From NCBI GenBank assembly GCA_902634775.1, contig CACPLG010000003.1:1-64000 (forward strand): DNA of 64,000 nucleotides. The letters run 5' to 3'. This DNA is from an uncultured Pelagibacteraceae bacterium. GTDB taxonomy: Bacteria > Pseudomonadota > Alphaproteobacteria > Pelagibacterales > Pelagibacteraceae. A program made the translations under genes and the position numbers. Shown one piece after another: positions 41,167 to 49,957 of this stretch. Below the pieces are notes generated by a model. The model was not told where the DNA came from, made no database searches, and worked only from the letters and a program-made list of their open reading frames with translations. Within the stretch, counting starts at the first letter, position 1; each line of letters begins with the position of its first letter.

Positions 41167-41622
41167 TTAATTATTTAAGAATTCAATCGCTCCCTGCAAT
41201 ATAAACGTTGCTGCATTTTCATCTATTTTTTGAACTCTTTTAGTTACATTAATGTCTAATTGACTTGATATTTTAAAGGCACCTACAGTTGACAATCTTT
41301 CATCCCATAAAGCCACAGGTGTATTTGTTCTATTCTCAATCATCTTAGCTTTATCTAAAGCAGATTGGGAAGAGGGGCCTTTACTTCCATCCATATTCAA
41401 TGGATTTCCTACAACAATAGCCTTTATATTTTCTTGATCAATTATTTCTAATAGTTCAGCAATAAAATTTTCATGATCAACATATTCTATAGTTTTAAAA
41501 GGAGTCGCTATAATTCGTTTATGATCACAAATTGAAACACCAATTCTCTTTTTTCCAAGATCTAAACCAATTAACCTTGCGTTTTTATCAATTTTAGACT
41601 TGAGTTCCTTTAAAGTGATCAT
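41167..41622 (-). CDS. ruvX: RuvX/YqgF-family RNase H-fold nuclease
   Basis: A 151-aa YqgF protein. [17 protein letters not shown] carries the first catalytic aspartate, [10 protein letters not shown] the next family motif and LWDERLSTV another; the final acidic residue falls in [11 protein letters not shown]. In E. coli this protein is implicated in 16S rRNA 5'-end processing, and it is also annotated as a putative Holliday junction resolvase. Divergent from gatC. Confidence 0.95.
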   Translation of the reverse strand: MITLKELKSKIDKNARLIGLDLGKKRIGVSICDHKRIIATPFKTIEYVDHENFIAELLEIIDQENIKAIVVGNPLNMDGSKGPSSQSALDKAKMIENRTNTPVALWDERLSTVGAFKISSQLDINVTKRVQKIDENAATFILQGAIEFLNN

Positions 41623-41635
41623 ATTGTTTTTTTCT

Positions 41636-41643
41636 TATATAAT
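41636..41643 (+). promoter_or_regulatory. Candidate -10 element in the ruvX/gatC divergent gap
   Basis: TATAAT at 41638-41643 stands 29 bases ahead of the gatC ATG. It overlaps the palindrome TTATATAA (41636-41643 region), which also offers an AT-rich -10 on the other strand. No good -35 accompanies it. Confidence 0.3.
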
Positions 41644-41672
41644 GATATTTTTCCTTTAAATTTAATTATCAT

Positions 41673-41960
41673 ATGAGCATAGATCTTAAAACAATTAAAC
41701 ATATAGCAAAATTATCGAGAATTTCCATAGATGATAAAAAAGCAAAAGAACTAGAAAAAGATCTAAATTCTATTTTTGAATTTATTGAAGCGCTAAATAA
41801 AGTCGATACTCAAAAAGTTGACCCGCTGACTTCAATTGCAGAAACATCATTGAAGTTAAGAGGTGATGAGGTCAAAACAAAAAATATAAGAGAACAAATC
41901 TTAAAAAATTCACCAAACGAAAATAAAGATTTTTTTGTAGTACCAAAGGTTGTAGAATGA
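41673..41960 (+). CDS. gatC: Asp/Glu-tRNA amidotransferase subunit C
   Basis: GatC of 95 aa, the small subunit that holds GatA and GatB together. KTIKHIAKLSRISIDDKKAK is the usual N-terminus, and the family segment LNKVDTQKVDPLTS is in the middle. It overlaps gatA by four bases and starts the gatCAB operon. Confidence 0.95.
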   Translation: MSIDLKTIKHIAKLSRISIDDKKAKELEKDLNSIFEFIEALNKVDTQKVDPLTSIAETSLKLRGDEVKTKNIREQILKNSPNENKDFFVVPKVVE

Positions 41961-43414
41961 GTGATATAATAAATCTTACTTTATCAGCTTTAGTCAATAA
42001 AATTAAAAAAAAAGAATTATCTTCTCAAGAAATTACAAGTGCATATATTGCAAGAGCTGAAAAATCGAAAGATTTGAATACATACATCACTACTGATTTT
42101 GACAATGCTATTGAAAAAGCTAAAAAATTTGATGAAAAAGGAAACTTTGATTACAAACTTCCCGGAGTACCTATTGCAGTTAAAGATCTTTTTTGTACTA
42201 ATAATTTAAAGACAACAGCTGGAAGTAAAATACTTTCAAATTTTATACCCAGTTATGAGTCCACTGTAACCCAGCATCTATGGGATGAAGGGGCTATTTT
42301 ACTTGGAAAACTAAATTGTGATGAATTTGCAATGGGTTCATCAAATGAAACTAGTTTCTTCGGAAATGTCGAAAGTCCAGTTGGTAAAAAAGTTGTGCCA
42401 GGTGGGTCATCAGGTGGATCAGCCTCAGCACTTGCAGCTAAATTAACACCAACAACTATTGGAACTGATACTGGGGGTTCAATAAGACAACCAGCGTCAT
42501 TTACTGGCACTGTGGGTTTGAAACCAACATATGGCAGTTGTTCTCGATATGGTATTGTTGCATTTGCCTCTTCTTTAGATCAAGCAGGACCAATGACCCA
42601 GGATGTGTCAGATGCTGCATTAATGTTAGATGTTATAAGTAAGTACGATTCAAAAGATTCAACTTCGGTAAATTTTAAGAGAGGTGATTATTTCAAATCA
42701 TTAAGTTCTAATATTAAAGGAAAAAAAATTGGTATTCCAAAAGAATATAGGGTTGATGGTATGCCTAAGGAGATTGAAAGTTTTTGGCAAGATGGAATTA
42801 CTTTATTAAAAAAATTAGGAGCAAAAATTATTGATATATCTTTACCTCACACTAAGTTTGCATTGCCAGCTTATTATATAGTTGCACCAGCTGAAGCATC
42901 TTCTAACTTAGCTAGATATGATGGAGTAAAGTACGGATATCGTTCTGAGGGAGAAAATTTGATCAGTATGTATGAAAATACAAGATCAGAAGGTTTTGGT
43001 GATGAAGTAAAAAGAAGAATAATGATTGGAACATATGTTTTGTCATCTGGTTATTACGATGCTTATTATTTAAAAGCACAGAAAATTAGAAGATTAATCA
43101 AAAACGATTTCGATGATGCTTATAAGTCTGTGGACGCAATTTTAACTCCCTCCACACCTAATTCAGCCTTCAAGATTGGTGATAAAACTGATGATCCTGT
43201 ATCAATGTATCTTAATGATATCTTTACAGTACCAGTTAATTTGTCAGGACTGCCAGCCATATCTATTCCAGCAGGCAAGGATAAAAATAATTATCCTTTA
43301 GGATTACAAATTATTGGTAAAGCTTTTGAAGAGCAAAATTTATTAGATATTTCATATTCAATGGAAAAAGAATTAAGTTTCAAAAATAATTTGCAGGATT
43401 GGTGGATTAAATGA
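41957..43414 (+). CDS. gatA: Asp/Glu-tRNA amidotransferase subunit A
   Basis: GatA of 485 aa, the amidase that releases ammonia from glutamine. The Ser-cisSer-Lys triad is visible: lysine in [10 protein letters not shown] (near residue 78), then [14 protein letters not shown] and [14 protein letters not shown]. With GatB it converts Glu-tRNA-Gln and/or Asp-tRNA-Asn. Overlaps gatB by four bases. Confidence 0.98.
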   Translation: MSDIINLTLSALVNKIKKKELSSQEITSAYIARAEKSKDLNTYITTDFDNAIEKAKKFDEKGNFDYKLPGVPIAVKDLFCTNNLKTTAGSKILSNFIPSYESTVTQHLWDEGAILLGKLNCDEFAMGSSNETSFFGNVESPVGKKVVPGGSSGGSASALAAKLTPTTIGTDTGGSIRQPASFTGTVGLKPTYGSCSRYGIVAFASSLDQAGPMTQDVSDAALMLDVISKYDSKDSTSVNFKRGDYFKSLSSNIKGKKIGIPKEYRVDGMPKEIESFWQDGITLLKKLGAKIIDISLPHTKFALPAYYIVAPAEASSNLARYDGVKYGYRSEGENLISMYENTRSEGFGDEVKRRIMIGTYVLSSGYYDAYYLKAQKIRRLIKNDFDDAYKSVDAILTPSTPNSAFKIGDKTDDPVSMYLNDIFTVPVNLSGLPAISIPAGKDKNNYPLGLQIIGKAFEEQNLLDISYSMEKELSFKNNLQDWWIK

Positions 43415-44874
43415 GTAAAAATAAAGAATATTTAATAAAGAGAGGTAACTCAGAATACGAAGTTATAATTGGTTTAGAAGTTCATGCTCAAGTTCTTTCA
43501 AAATCGAAACTATTTTCTGACTCTCCTACAAACTTTGGTGCTGAACCTAACACTCAAGTGAGTTTGGTAGATGCTGCATTTCCTGGAATGCTACCAGTAA
43601 TAAATGAATTTTGTATCAAGCAAGCTGTAAAGACAGGCATAGGTCTTAATGCAGCGATAAATAAAAAATCAATTTTTGATAGAAAAAACTATTTTTATGC
43701 TGATTTACCACAAGGATATCAAATTTCTCAATACAAAGATCCAATAGTTGGTGAAGGTTCAATCTTATTAGATTTACCGGATAGAGAAAAAAAAGTTGGT
43801 ATTGAAAGGTTACATTTAGAGCAAGATGCAGGAAAAAGTATTCATGACATTGATCCCCAAAATACTCTCGTAGACTTAAATAGATCTGGAGTTGCTCTTA
43901 TGGAAATAGTAAGCAAACCAGACCTAAGGTCACCAGAGGAAGTAAACTTATACATCAAAAAACTTAGATCGATTATGAGATATCTTGGAACTTGCGATGG
44001 AAATATGCAAGAGGGATCTTTAAGAGCTGATGTTAATGTTTCAATTAGAAAGACAGGGGATAAGAAATTAGGCATAAGATGTGAAATTAAAAACGTTAAT
44101 TCTATTAAGTTTATGCAAATGGCAATTGAATATGAAGCAAACCGTCAAGCTGATATATTAGAAGAGGGAGGCTCTATTGATCAAGAAACCCGTCTTTTTG
44201 ATACCAAAAAAAAAGAGACTAGATCGATGAGATCAAAAGAAGATGCTCACGATTATAGATACTTTCCTGATCCTGACTTATTACCACTTGAATTAACTGA
44301 CGATTTCATATCAAAAATAAAAAAAGAAATACCTGAACTTCCTGATGAGAAGAAAAAAAGATTTGTAGATAAGTTTAAATTAACCCCATACGAGGCCAAC
44401 ATATTGGTTTCAGATATTGAAACATCAAAATATTTTGAAGATGTAATTAAAAATTCAGATATCAAGTTAGCAACAAACTGGGTAACAGGCGAATTATTTG
44501 CATTACTTAATGACAGAAATTTAGAAATATCACAAAGTCCTATCTCATCTAAAAATTTATCAACTTTAATTAACTTAATTAAAGATGGAACTATCTCTGG
44601 AAAAATTGCAAAAACAGTTTTTGAAATAATGGCAAACGAAAGTAAAGATCCGAAAAGCATTATTGATGAAAAGGGATTGAAACAACAAAGCGACCCTAAA
44701 GAAATTGAAAAAATTGTAGATGATGTGATTAAAGAAAACCCTAAAAATGTTGAATTATTCAAATCCGGTAAAGATAAATTGTTTGGTTTTTTTGTTGGCC
44801 AAGTTATGAAAAAGACAGACGGTAAGGCTAATCCTAATTTAGTAAATGATATCTTAAAGAAAAAATTGAACTAG
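43411..44874 (+). CDS. gatB: Asp/Glu-tRNA amidotransferase subunit B
   Basis: GatB of 487 aa, the kinase/transamidase subunit. [38 protein letters not shown] and the C-terminal YqeY-like domain (about residues 340-487; [12 protein letters not shown]) are all present. [21 protein letters not shown] residues occur as [18 protein letters not shown]. Confidence 0.98.
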   Translation: MSKNKEYLIKRGNSEYEVIIGLEVHAQVLSKSKLFSDSPTNFGAEPNTQVSLVDAAFPGMLPVINEFCIKQAVKTGIGLNAAINKKSIFDRKNYFYADLPQGYQISQYKDPIVGEGSILLDLPDREKKVGIERLHLEQDAGKSIHDIDPQNTLVDLNRSGVALMEIVSKPDLRSPEEVNLYIKKLRSIMRYLGTCDGNMQEGSLRADVNVSIRKTGDKKLGIRCEIKNVNSIKFMQMAIEYEANRQADILEEGGSIDQETRLFDTKKKETRSMRSKEDAHDYRYFPDPDLLPLELTDDFISKIKKEIPELPDEKKKRFVDKFKLTPYEANILVSDIETSKYFEDVIKNSDIKLATNWVTGELFALLNDRNLEISQSPISSKNLSTLINLIKDGTISGKIAKTVFEIMANESKDPKSIIDEKGLKQQSDPKEIEKIVDDVIKENPKNVELFKSGKDKLFGFFVGQVMKKTDGKANPNLVNDILKKKLN

Positions 44875-44875
44875 C

Positions 44876-45532
44876 ATGAGTTCAAATCTACCTATTAATA
44901 AGCAAATAGAGAAATATATTGATGAGCACTCTTTAAAATTACATCCAGTACAAGATGAAATTATTAAGTATAACGACACACTTGGAAAAAAAAAGAAATT
45001 ACAAATTTCAATCAATCAATGTCATTTTTTATACTTGGTAACAAAATTATTTAAACCTAAAGAAATTTTAGAAATTGGTACTTTTACAGGTCTTAGCTCA
45101 TTAAGTATGTGCATTGGTTTAGAAAATGACTCTAAGATCACTACTATTGATAAAAATAAAGAAACTTCATTAGTGGCTAAAAACTTTTTTGAAAAGGCAA
45201 AAGTTTCAGAACAAATCGATATAATTATTGATGAAGCCATCAATGGTATGAATAATTTAATAAACCAAAAAAAACTATTTGATTTGATTTTTATTGATGC
45301 TGATAAAGAAAATTATAAAAAATATTATGAATTATCTTTTAACTTATTAAAAAAAGATGGCTTTATAATAATCGATAATGTCTTATGGCATGGGGAGGTT
45401 GTAGATAAAAACAATAAAGAACACTTAACTAAGATAATTAGAGATTTTAATATATATGTTAACAATGATGTAAAAGTTGAAAATATGATTATCCCAATCG
45501 GTGATGGCTTTTCAATTTGTAGAAAATTATAA
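44876..45532 (+). CDS. Class I SAM-dependent O-methyltransferase (CCoAOMT/catechol type)
   Basis: A 218-aa methyltransferase. SAM-binding motif I is EILEIGTFTGLSSLSM, and the metal-binding region is FIDADKENYKKYYE and IIDNVLWHGEVVD, typical of cation-dependent O-methyltransferases. The acceptor is unknown. It starts one base after gatB and overlaps trhO by one base, so it is in the same operon; this does not reveal a shared pathway. Confidence 0.88.
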   Translation: MSSNLPINKQIEKYIDEHSLKLHPVQDEIIKYNDTLGKKKKLQISINQCHFLYLVTKLFKPKEILEIGTFTGLSSLSMCIGLENDSKITTIDKNKETSLVAKNFFEKAKVSEQIDIIIDEAINGMNNLINQKKLFDLIFIDADKENYKKYYELSFNLLKKDGFIIIDNVLWHGEVVDKNNKEHLTKIIRDFNIYVNNDVKVENMIIPIGDGFSICRKL

Positions 45533-46434
45533 TGTATACCATATTTGGTTTTTATAAATTTAAACAATTAAAAAAGATAAGTAAACTTAAAGATAAACTT
45601 CAAAATATAATCGATGTTTATAAAATTAAAGGAACTATAATTATTTCACCTGAGGGAATTAACGGGTCAATTTCTTTCCTAAAAAAAAATACTAAACAAA
45701 TAAAAATAAATCTTAAAAAATTATTTGCCATTACAAAATTTGATAATGAAAACATTTCTTTTAATAGATTTATTCCTTTTCATAAGGGGAGGGTGAAGGT
45801 TAAAAAGGAAGTTGTTCCAATTGGAAAAAGGCTAAAAAAAATGGCTAAATATAATCATCTTTCTCCTAAAGAATGGAATAATTTTGTTTTAAAAAAAGAC
45901 ACTTACATAATTGATACTAGAAAAGATTTTGAGTTTAGAATCGGAACTTTCAAGCGATCTATAAATCCAAAATTAAATAACTTTAGAGATTTTTCAAAAT
46001 ATTTTAAAAAGTTTAATAAAAATTCAAAAATCGGAATGTTTTGCACAGGAGGCATTCGATGCGAAAAGGCTAGCGATTATTTATACAACAAAGGTTATAA
46101 AAATATTTTTCAGTTAAAGGGAGGTATTATTAATTATTTGTCAAAAATCGACAGAAAAGAAAGCTTATGGAAAGGGGAATGTTTTGTATTTGATAATCGT
46201 GTTTCTGTGAACCATAGGTTAAATATAGGCAAATATTCAATTTGTGCTGGATGTAGAGAACCTATTTCTGTTAAAGACAAGAAGTCTGTAAAATTTGAAG
46301 AAGGTGTTTCCTGTCCTAATTGTTATAATAAATCAAGCGTGGAACAAAAAAAACGATTTAGAATGAGACAAAGTCAAATTGATAAAGCAAAAAAAGAAAA
46401 AAAGAATTACATGTTTAAAAAAATTTACGAATAG
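45532..46434 (+). CDS. trhO: Rhodanese-like tRNA uridine hydroxylase TrhO (UPF0176)
   Basis: A 300-aa UPF0176/TrhO protein. The N-terminal ferredoxin-like domain has GTIIISPEGINGSIS, and the rhodanese domain has IDTRKDFEFRIGTF with the active-site loop FCTGGIRCEKASDYL near residue 162. A C-terminal cysteine cluster (CAGCREP, CPNC) looks like a zinc site. TrhO hydroxylates U34 of certain tRNAs en route to cmo5U. Overlaps the methyltransferase by one base. Confidence 0.93.
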   Translation: MYTIFGFYKFKQLKKISKLKDKLQNIIDVYKIKGTIIISPEGINGSISFLKKNTKQIKINLKKLFAITKFDNENISFNRFIPFHKGRVKVKKEVVPIGKRLKKMAKYNHLSPKEWNNFVLKKDTYIIDTRKDFEFRIGTFKRSINPKLNNFRDFSKYFKKFNKNSKIGMFCTGGIRCEKASDYLYNKGYKNIFQLKGGIINYLSKIDRKESLWKGECFVFDNRVSVNHRLNIGKYSICAGCREPISVKDKKSVKFEEGVSCPNCYNKSSVEQKKRFRMRQSQIDKAKKEKKNYMFKKIYE

Positions 46435-47817
46435 ATGGTTAGGAAAATTAATTTAACAGCAGATCCAATGTGGCAACTTCTAAGGAGAGTTACATTCCCT
46501 GCCAGTATTGGATCGTTATTTCAAACTTTCTATAATCTGGTTGATACTTTCTTTGCTGGAAAGATATCACCTGATGCACTAAGTGCACTAGCAAAATCTT
46601 TTCCAATTTATTTTATTATTATCGCAATAGGTGTTGGAGTTGGAGCTGGTACGAATACGCTTATAGGAAATTCCATAGGTGAAAAAAAAGAAAAAGTTGC
46701 TTCATTATATGTTGCTCAATCAATAATTTTTGCAATAATCATTTCCTTATTAGTTACATTTGTAGGAATTAATTCATCCAATTATCTGCTTCAATTATTA
46801 GGGTCCTCTCCAGAAAATATTATTTTGACTAGGGAATATTTGGATATAATTTTTTATTGCACAGTAATAGTATTGATCCAAATATCTTTAAATGGAACAT
46901 TAAACGCTCAAGGTGATACAAAAAGTTACAGAAACGTCCTTATATTTACTTTTTTTTTAAACATCATACTTAATCCAATTTTTATTTTTGGTTTTTCGAT
47001 AATACCTGCCTTTGGAATTTCAGGTATTGCAATTGCTACAGTTATTTGCCAACTTATTGGAACAATCTATTTAGCTCAAAAAGTTTATTGTTGTAAACTT
47101 AAAGAGTATTTGTATGTAAGGTGTTTTATTCCAAAAATTGACTTTTTAAGTAATCTTACTTTTCAATCTGTACCAATCATGTTTAGCATGTTGTTAATAG
47201 GTGTTGGTATATTTAATGTATTGTTCTTTGTAGGAAAATTTGGAGATATTGCTGCAGCCGGTTATGGAGCTGCACTTAGAATAGAACAAGTTTTCTTATT
47301 ACCAGTCATAGCATTGAATACGGCTGTGTTATCAATTGGAGGTCAAAACTTCGGAGCTAGAAATTTTGAGAGAATAAGAGATCTTTATAAAAAAGCATTA
47401 ATATTTGGTTGTTCATTTATGATCATGGCTGGCTTTATCCTGTATTTTGGGGCAGAAAATCTTCTTGGATTAATTACTGACGATCCAGAAACTATTAAAT
47501 TTGGATCTTTATATTTAAAGATTGCAGCATTGATTGGCCCTATATATCCCACTTTTTTTATTACTACCGCTGTATTTCAGGCTCTTAAGAGACCCATCTT
47601 TAGTTTGTATCTGAGTATATTAAGGCTTACTGCAATTCCTTTTTTATGTTTGTGGTACGTTATTAATATTAAAGGAGGGGGTTACAGCGATATCTTTTAT
47701 ACAATATTAGTTACAAATTGGTTAATGGGATTAGTAGTACTATTTTTTATAGGATCTTTTTTTAATTACATGTTTAAAGATAATAAAAAATATTTTTTTT
47801 ATAAAAAGTTAGATTAA
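46435..47817 (+). CDS. MATE-family efflux transporter
   Basis: A 460-aa membrane protein of the MATE family, with about 12 helices in two similar halves. Residues VDTFFAGKISPDALSALAKS near 37-56 and QNFGARNFERIRDLYKKAL around 303 are typical. Such pumps expel cationic organic compounds using Na+ or H+. It starts directly after the trhO stop. The stop shares TTAA with the convergent ABC permease. Substrate not inferable. Confidence 0.92.
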   Translation: MVRKINLTADPMWQLLRRVTFPASIGSLFQTFYNLVDTFFAGKISPDALSALAKSFPIYFIIIAIGVGVGAGTNTLIGNSIGEKKEKVASLYVAQSIIFAIIISLLVTFVGINSSNYLLQLLGSSPENIILTREYLDIIFYCTVIVLIQISLNGTLNAQGDTKSYRNVLIFTFFLNIILNPIFIFGFSIIPAFGISGIAIATVICQLIGTIYLAQKVYCCKLKEYLYVRCFIPKIDFLSNLTFQSVPIMFSMLLIGVGIFNVLFFVGKFGDIAAAGYGAALRIEQVFLLPVIALNTAVLSIGGQNFGARNFERIRDLYKKALIFGCSFMIMAGFILYFGAENLLGLITDDPETIKFGSLYLKIAALIGPIYPTFFITTAVFQALKRPIFSLYLSILRLTAIPFLCLWYVINIKGGGYSDIFYTILVTNWLMGLVVLFFIGSFFNYMFKDNKKYFFYKKLD

Positions 47818-48548
47818 CTTTCCTTTTTCATTTTTTTTTCAAGTCGTCTTACCAAGAATGATACAATTAAAATTAATATAAGATACTCGAAGATCAAAAA
47901 CGTATATATTTCTAGAGGTCTGTATGTAGTAACAACAAGCTCATTCGCCTTTCTAGTTAAGTCTCCAATACCAATGATCGAAACTAAAGAAGACATTTTT
48001 AGAACGTATACAAACTGATTTCCAATAGCAGGTAGTATATTTCTTATAGCTTGAGGAAGAATGATAAGTCTCAATTTTCTAAAAAAATTAAGCCCCAAAG
48101 AACTTCCAGCTTCCCATTGAGGTTTTCTTATAGAATTTATTCCAGCTCTAAAAATTTCAGCTTGAAATGCGCTTTCACTTATAGATAGAGCTATAATACC
48201 AGATACAAATGGACTAAAACTAATTCCTGTCATAATAGGTAGTCCATAATAAATCCATAAAATTAAAACCAACAAAGGTACAGCTCTAACTATTTCGACA
48301 TAACCTATATTTAAGTATGTTAAAAATTTATTTTTGGCTAAAGAGGGGATAGCAACTATTAATCCCAATACTATTGATAGAGAAATTGATACGATAGATA
48401 TAAAGATAGTTGTTGTAAATCCACTTAATAAAAATTTTAGATTTGTTAAACCGTTAACATTGTTGGGAGATAATATTAACCAATCTAATTCTTGTTTTCC
48501 ACATGATAATAGGAATAACAATGAGATTAATAAAAATAAGTTTTTCAC
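47814..48548 (-). CDS. Amino-acid-type ABC transporter permease with lipobox-like N-terminus
   Basis: A 244-aa permease of the HisM/GlnP family, starting at GTG. After about 35 residues the TM domain begins (LLSGFTTTIFISIVSISLS), and the EAA loop for the ATPase is EAGSSLGLNFFRKLRLIILP. The first 17 residues (MKNLFLLISLLFLLSCG) look like a lipoprotein signal with a lipobox cysteine, unusual for a permease. No ATG lies between this and TM1. It lies 40 bases downstream of the binding protein; no ATPase gene is in the window. Confidence 0.9.
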   Translation of the reverse strand: MKNLFLLISLLFLLSCGKQELDWLILSPNNVNGLTNLKFLLSGFTTTIFISIVSISLSIVLGLIVAIPSLAKNKFLTYLNIGYVEIVRAVPLLVLILWIYYGLPIMTGISFSPFVSGIIALSISESAFQAEIFRAGINSIRKPQWEAGSSLGLNFFRKLRLIILPQAIRNILPAIGNQFVYVLKMSSLVSIIGIGDLTRKANELVVTTYRPLEIYTFLIFEYLILILIVSFLVRRLEKKMKKES

Positions 48549-48588
48549 ACTTATATTTATAAAGAATTAATTATTAATAGCTAATTTA

Positions 48589-49353
48589 TTATAAGCTTTT
48601 AAGATTATATTTTGCTAAAAGTTCTTTGAAGAAACCGGATTTCTTTTTCTTATTGATCCAATCGTTAACGTACTTTCTCCACTTATCATCATTTTTACCA
48701 ACCATCATAGCTAAGAAAGCAGGATTTTTCTCACCATCTGGAACAATTACTAATTGTGGATATTTAACAACTAATTTGTTGGCTTCTGTTGAACTTGTAA
48801 TATTACCATCAGCTCTTCCTGCTAGTACTTCCTGGAAATCTCTTGCAGGCGCCTCTACTGAATTTAACTTTGATTTAGGAAAAAATTCTTTAGCTTTTTC
48901 CTCTTGTGAAGTTCCAAGTGTTGTAGCAATTGTAACATCTTTATTGTTTAGAGAATCCCAAGTTGAAAATTTACTTAAATTTTTCTTTAAAACCAGTGGA
49001 ACAGTTCCATATTTGTAATAGGTTTCTGTGAAACCTGCTACTTCTGCTCTTTTAGGAGTTTTTGTTACACTTGTAGAAATATCATACCTGTCTGAAGTTA
49101 TTCCAGAAACTATAGTTTTCCATTCAGCTGGAACAAATTTAACTTTTACACCCATGTCTTTTGCAAGTTCATTCATGACATCAATGTCAAAACCTTTGTA
49201 AGTATTAGTAGAAGGATCTTTTATAGTCATTGGATCCCAGTCTCCAGTTGTACCAACTCTTAACTCTCCGTTTGAAAGAATTTTGTCTAAAGAAGAAGCG
49301 TTTGCTGAAAATGAGAATAGTAAAGTGAATAATAATATGATAATTTTTTTCAT
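48589..49353 (-). CDS. Periplasmic solute-binding protein, amino-acid family 3 (PheC-like)
   Basis: A 254-aa secreted protein with a signal peptide ([20 protein letters not shown]) cleaved after about residue 19. The mature part is a family-3 bacterial solute-binding fold: [55 protein letters not shown] also resembles periplasmic cyclohexadienyl dehydratase (PheC), which shares this fold, so an enzymatic role cannot be excluded. The adjacent permease favours transport. Confidence 0.88.
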   Translation of the reverse strand: MKKIIILLFTLLFSFSANASSLDKILSNGELRVGTTGDWDPMTIKDPSTNTYKGFDIDVMNELAKDMGVKVKFVPAEWKTIVSGITSDRYDISTSVTKTPKRAEVAGFTETYYKYGTVPLVLKKNLSKFSTWDSLNNKDVTIATTLGTSQEEKAKEFFPKSKLNSVEAPARDFQEVLAGRADGNITSSTEANKLVVKYPQLVIVPDGEKNPAFLAMMVGKNDDKWRKYVNDWINKKKKSGFFKELLAKYNLKSL

Positions 49354-49411
49354 ATGAATTAATAAGGTAATTTATGATATTTTTCTATGCTAACCTTGAC
49401 GCAGTTAAATT

Positions 49412-49957
49412 TTACAATAAATTCGCCCCATCATTAAGCCAATCCCATAAATGGTTAGAAAACGATCGTCTTACAAATAAATTTATATTGTTATCACCAA
49501 GGTTATGAATGATTACATCAATATGATTGATTATAGTTTGGGTTGTGGATCCTTTAGTTTCTTTGAATTTTGAGAAATCAAATGGACAACTCATTGAGAG
49601 CAATTCGTATAAATTATCCCCAGAAATATTAATACACACCCATTGGTCACTTACATTAGTAACAGCTCCGTAGTTAAGTGATGAAATTTCTTTGAAAACT
49701 CTATCAAAAATTTCTTTATTAATAGTATTTGTATAAATCATCCATTCATCTGGACTTAGCCATAAAGCGCTTAACTCTTGGTTACTTGTAGAAGTATTGC
49801 TTTCCGTTGGCAAAATAACAGAGAGTACTTGACCAACTTTTGTAAAGAACTCTCTTTTTTTTCCTCGTAAGTTAATTTTAGTAATTGGTTCTACCTCTTT
49901 CAAATTTAAATCTGAATATTCTCTTTTGTCTTTAATAGCTGTGTTAATGTTATCCAT
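49412..49957 (-). CDS. soxG: Sarcosine oxidase gamma subunit
   Basis: A 181-aa SoxG, the smallest-but-one subunit of heterotetrameric sarcosine oxidase. It matches the family in SALWLSPDEWMIYT (about 66-79), NVSDQWVCINISGD and CPFDFS. It is last in soxBDAG and overlaps soxA by eight bases. Confidence 0.92.
   Translation of the reverse strand: MDNINTAIKDKREYSDLNLKEVEPITKINLRGKKREFFTKVGQVLSVILPTESNTSTSNQELSALWLSPDEWMIYTNTINKEIFDRVFKEISSLNYGAVTNVSDQWVCINISGDNLYELLSMSCPFDFSKFKETKGSTTQTIINHIDVIIHNLGDNNINLFVRRSFSNHLWDWLNDGANLL

Noticed and set aside
44253..44762. 169-codon minus-strand frame opposite gatB
   Set aside because: Antisense to the conserved GatB C-terminal domain, with no homology I can recognise.
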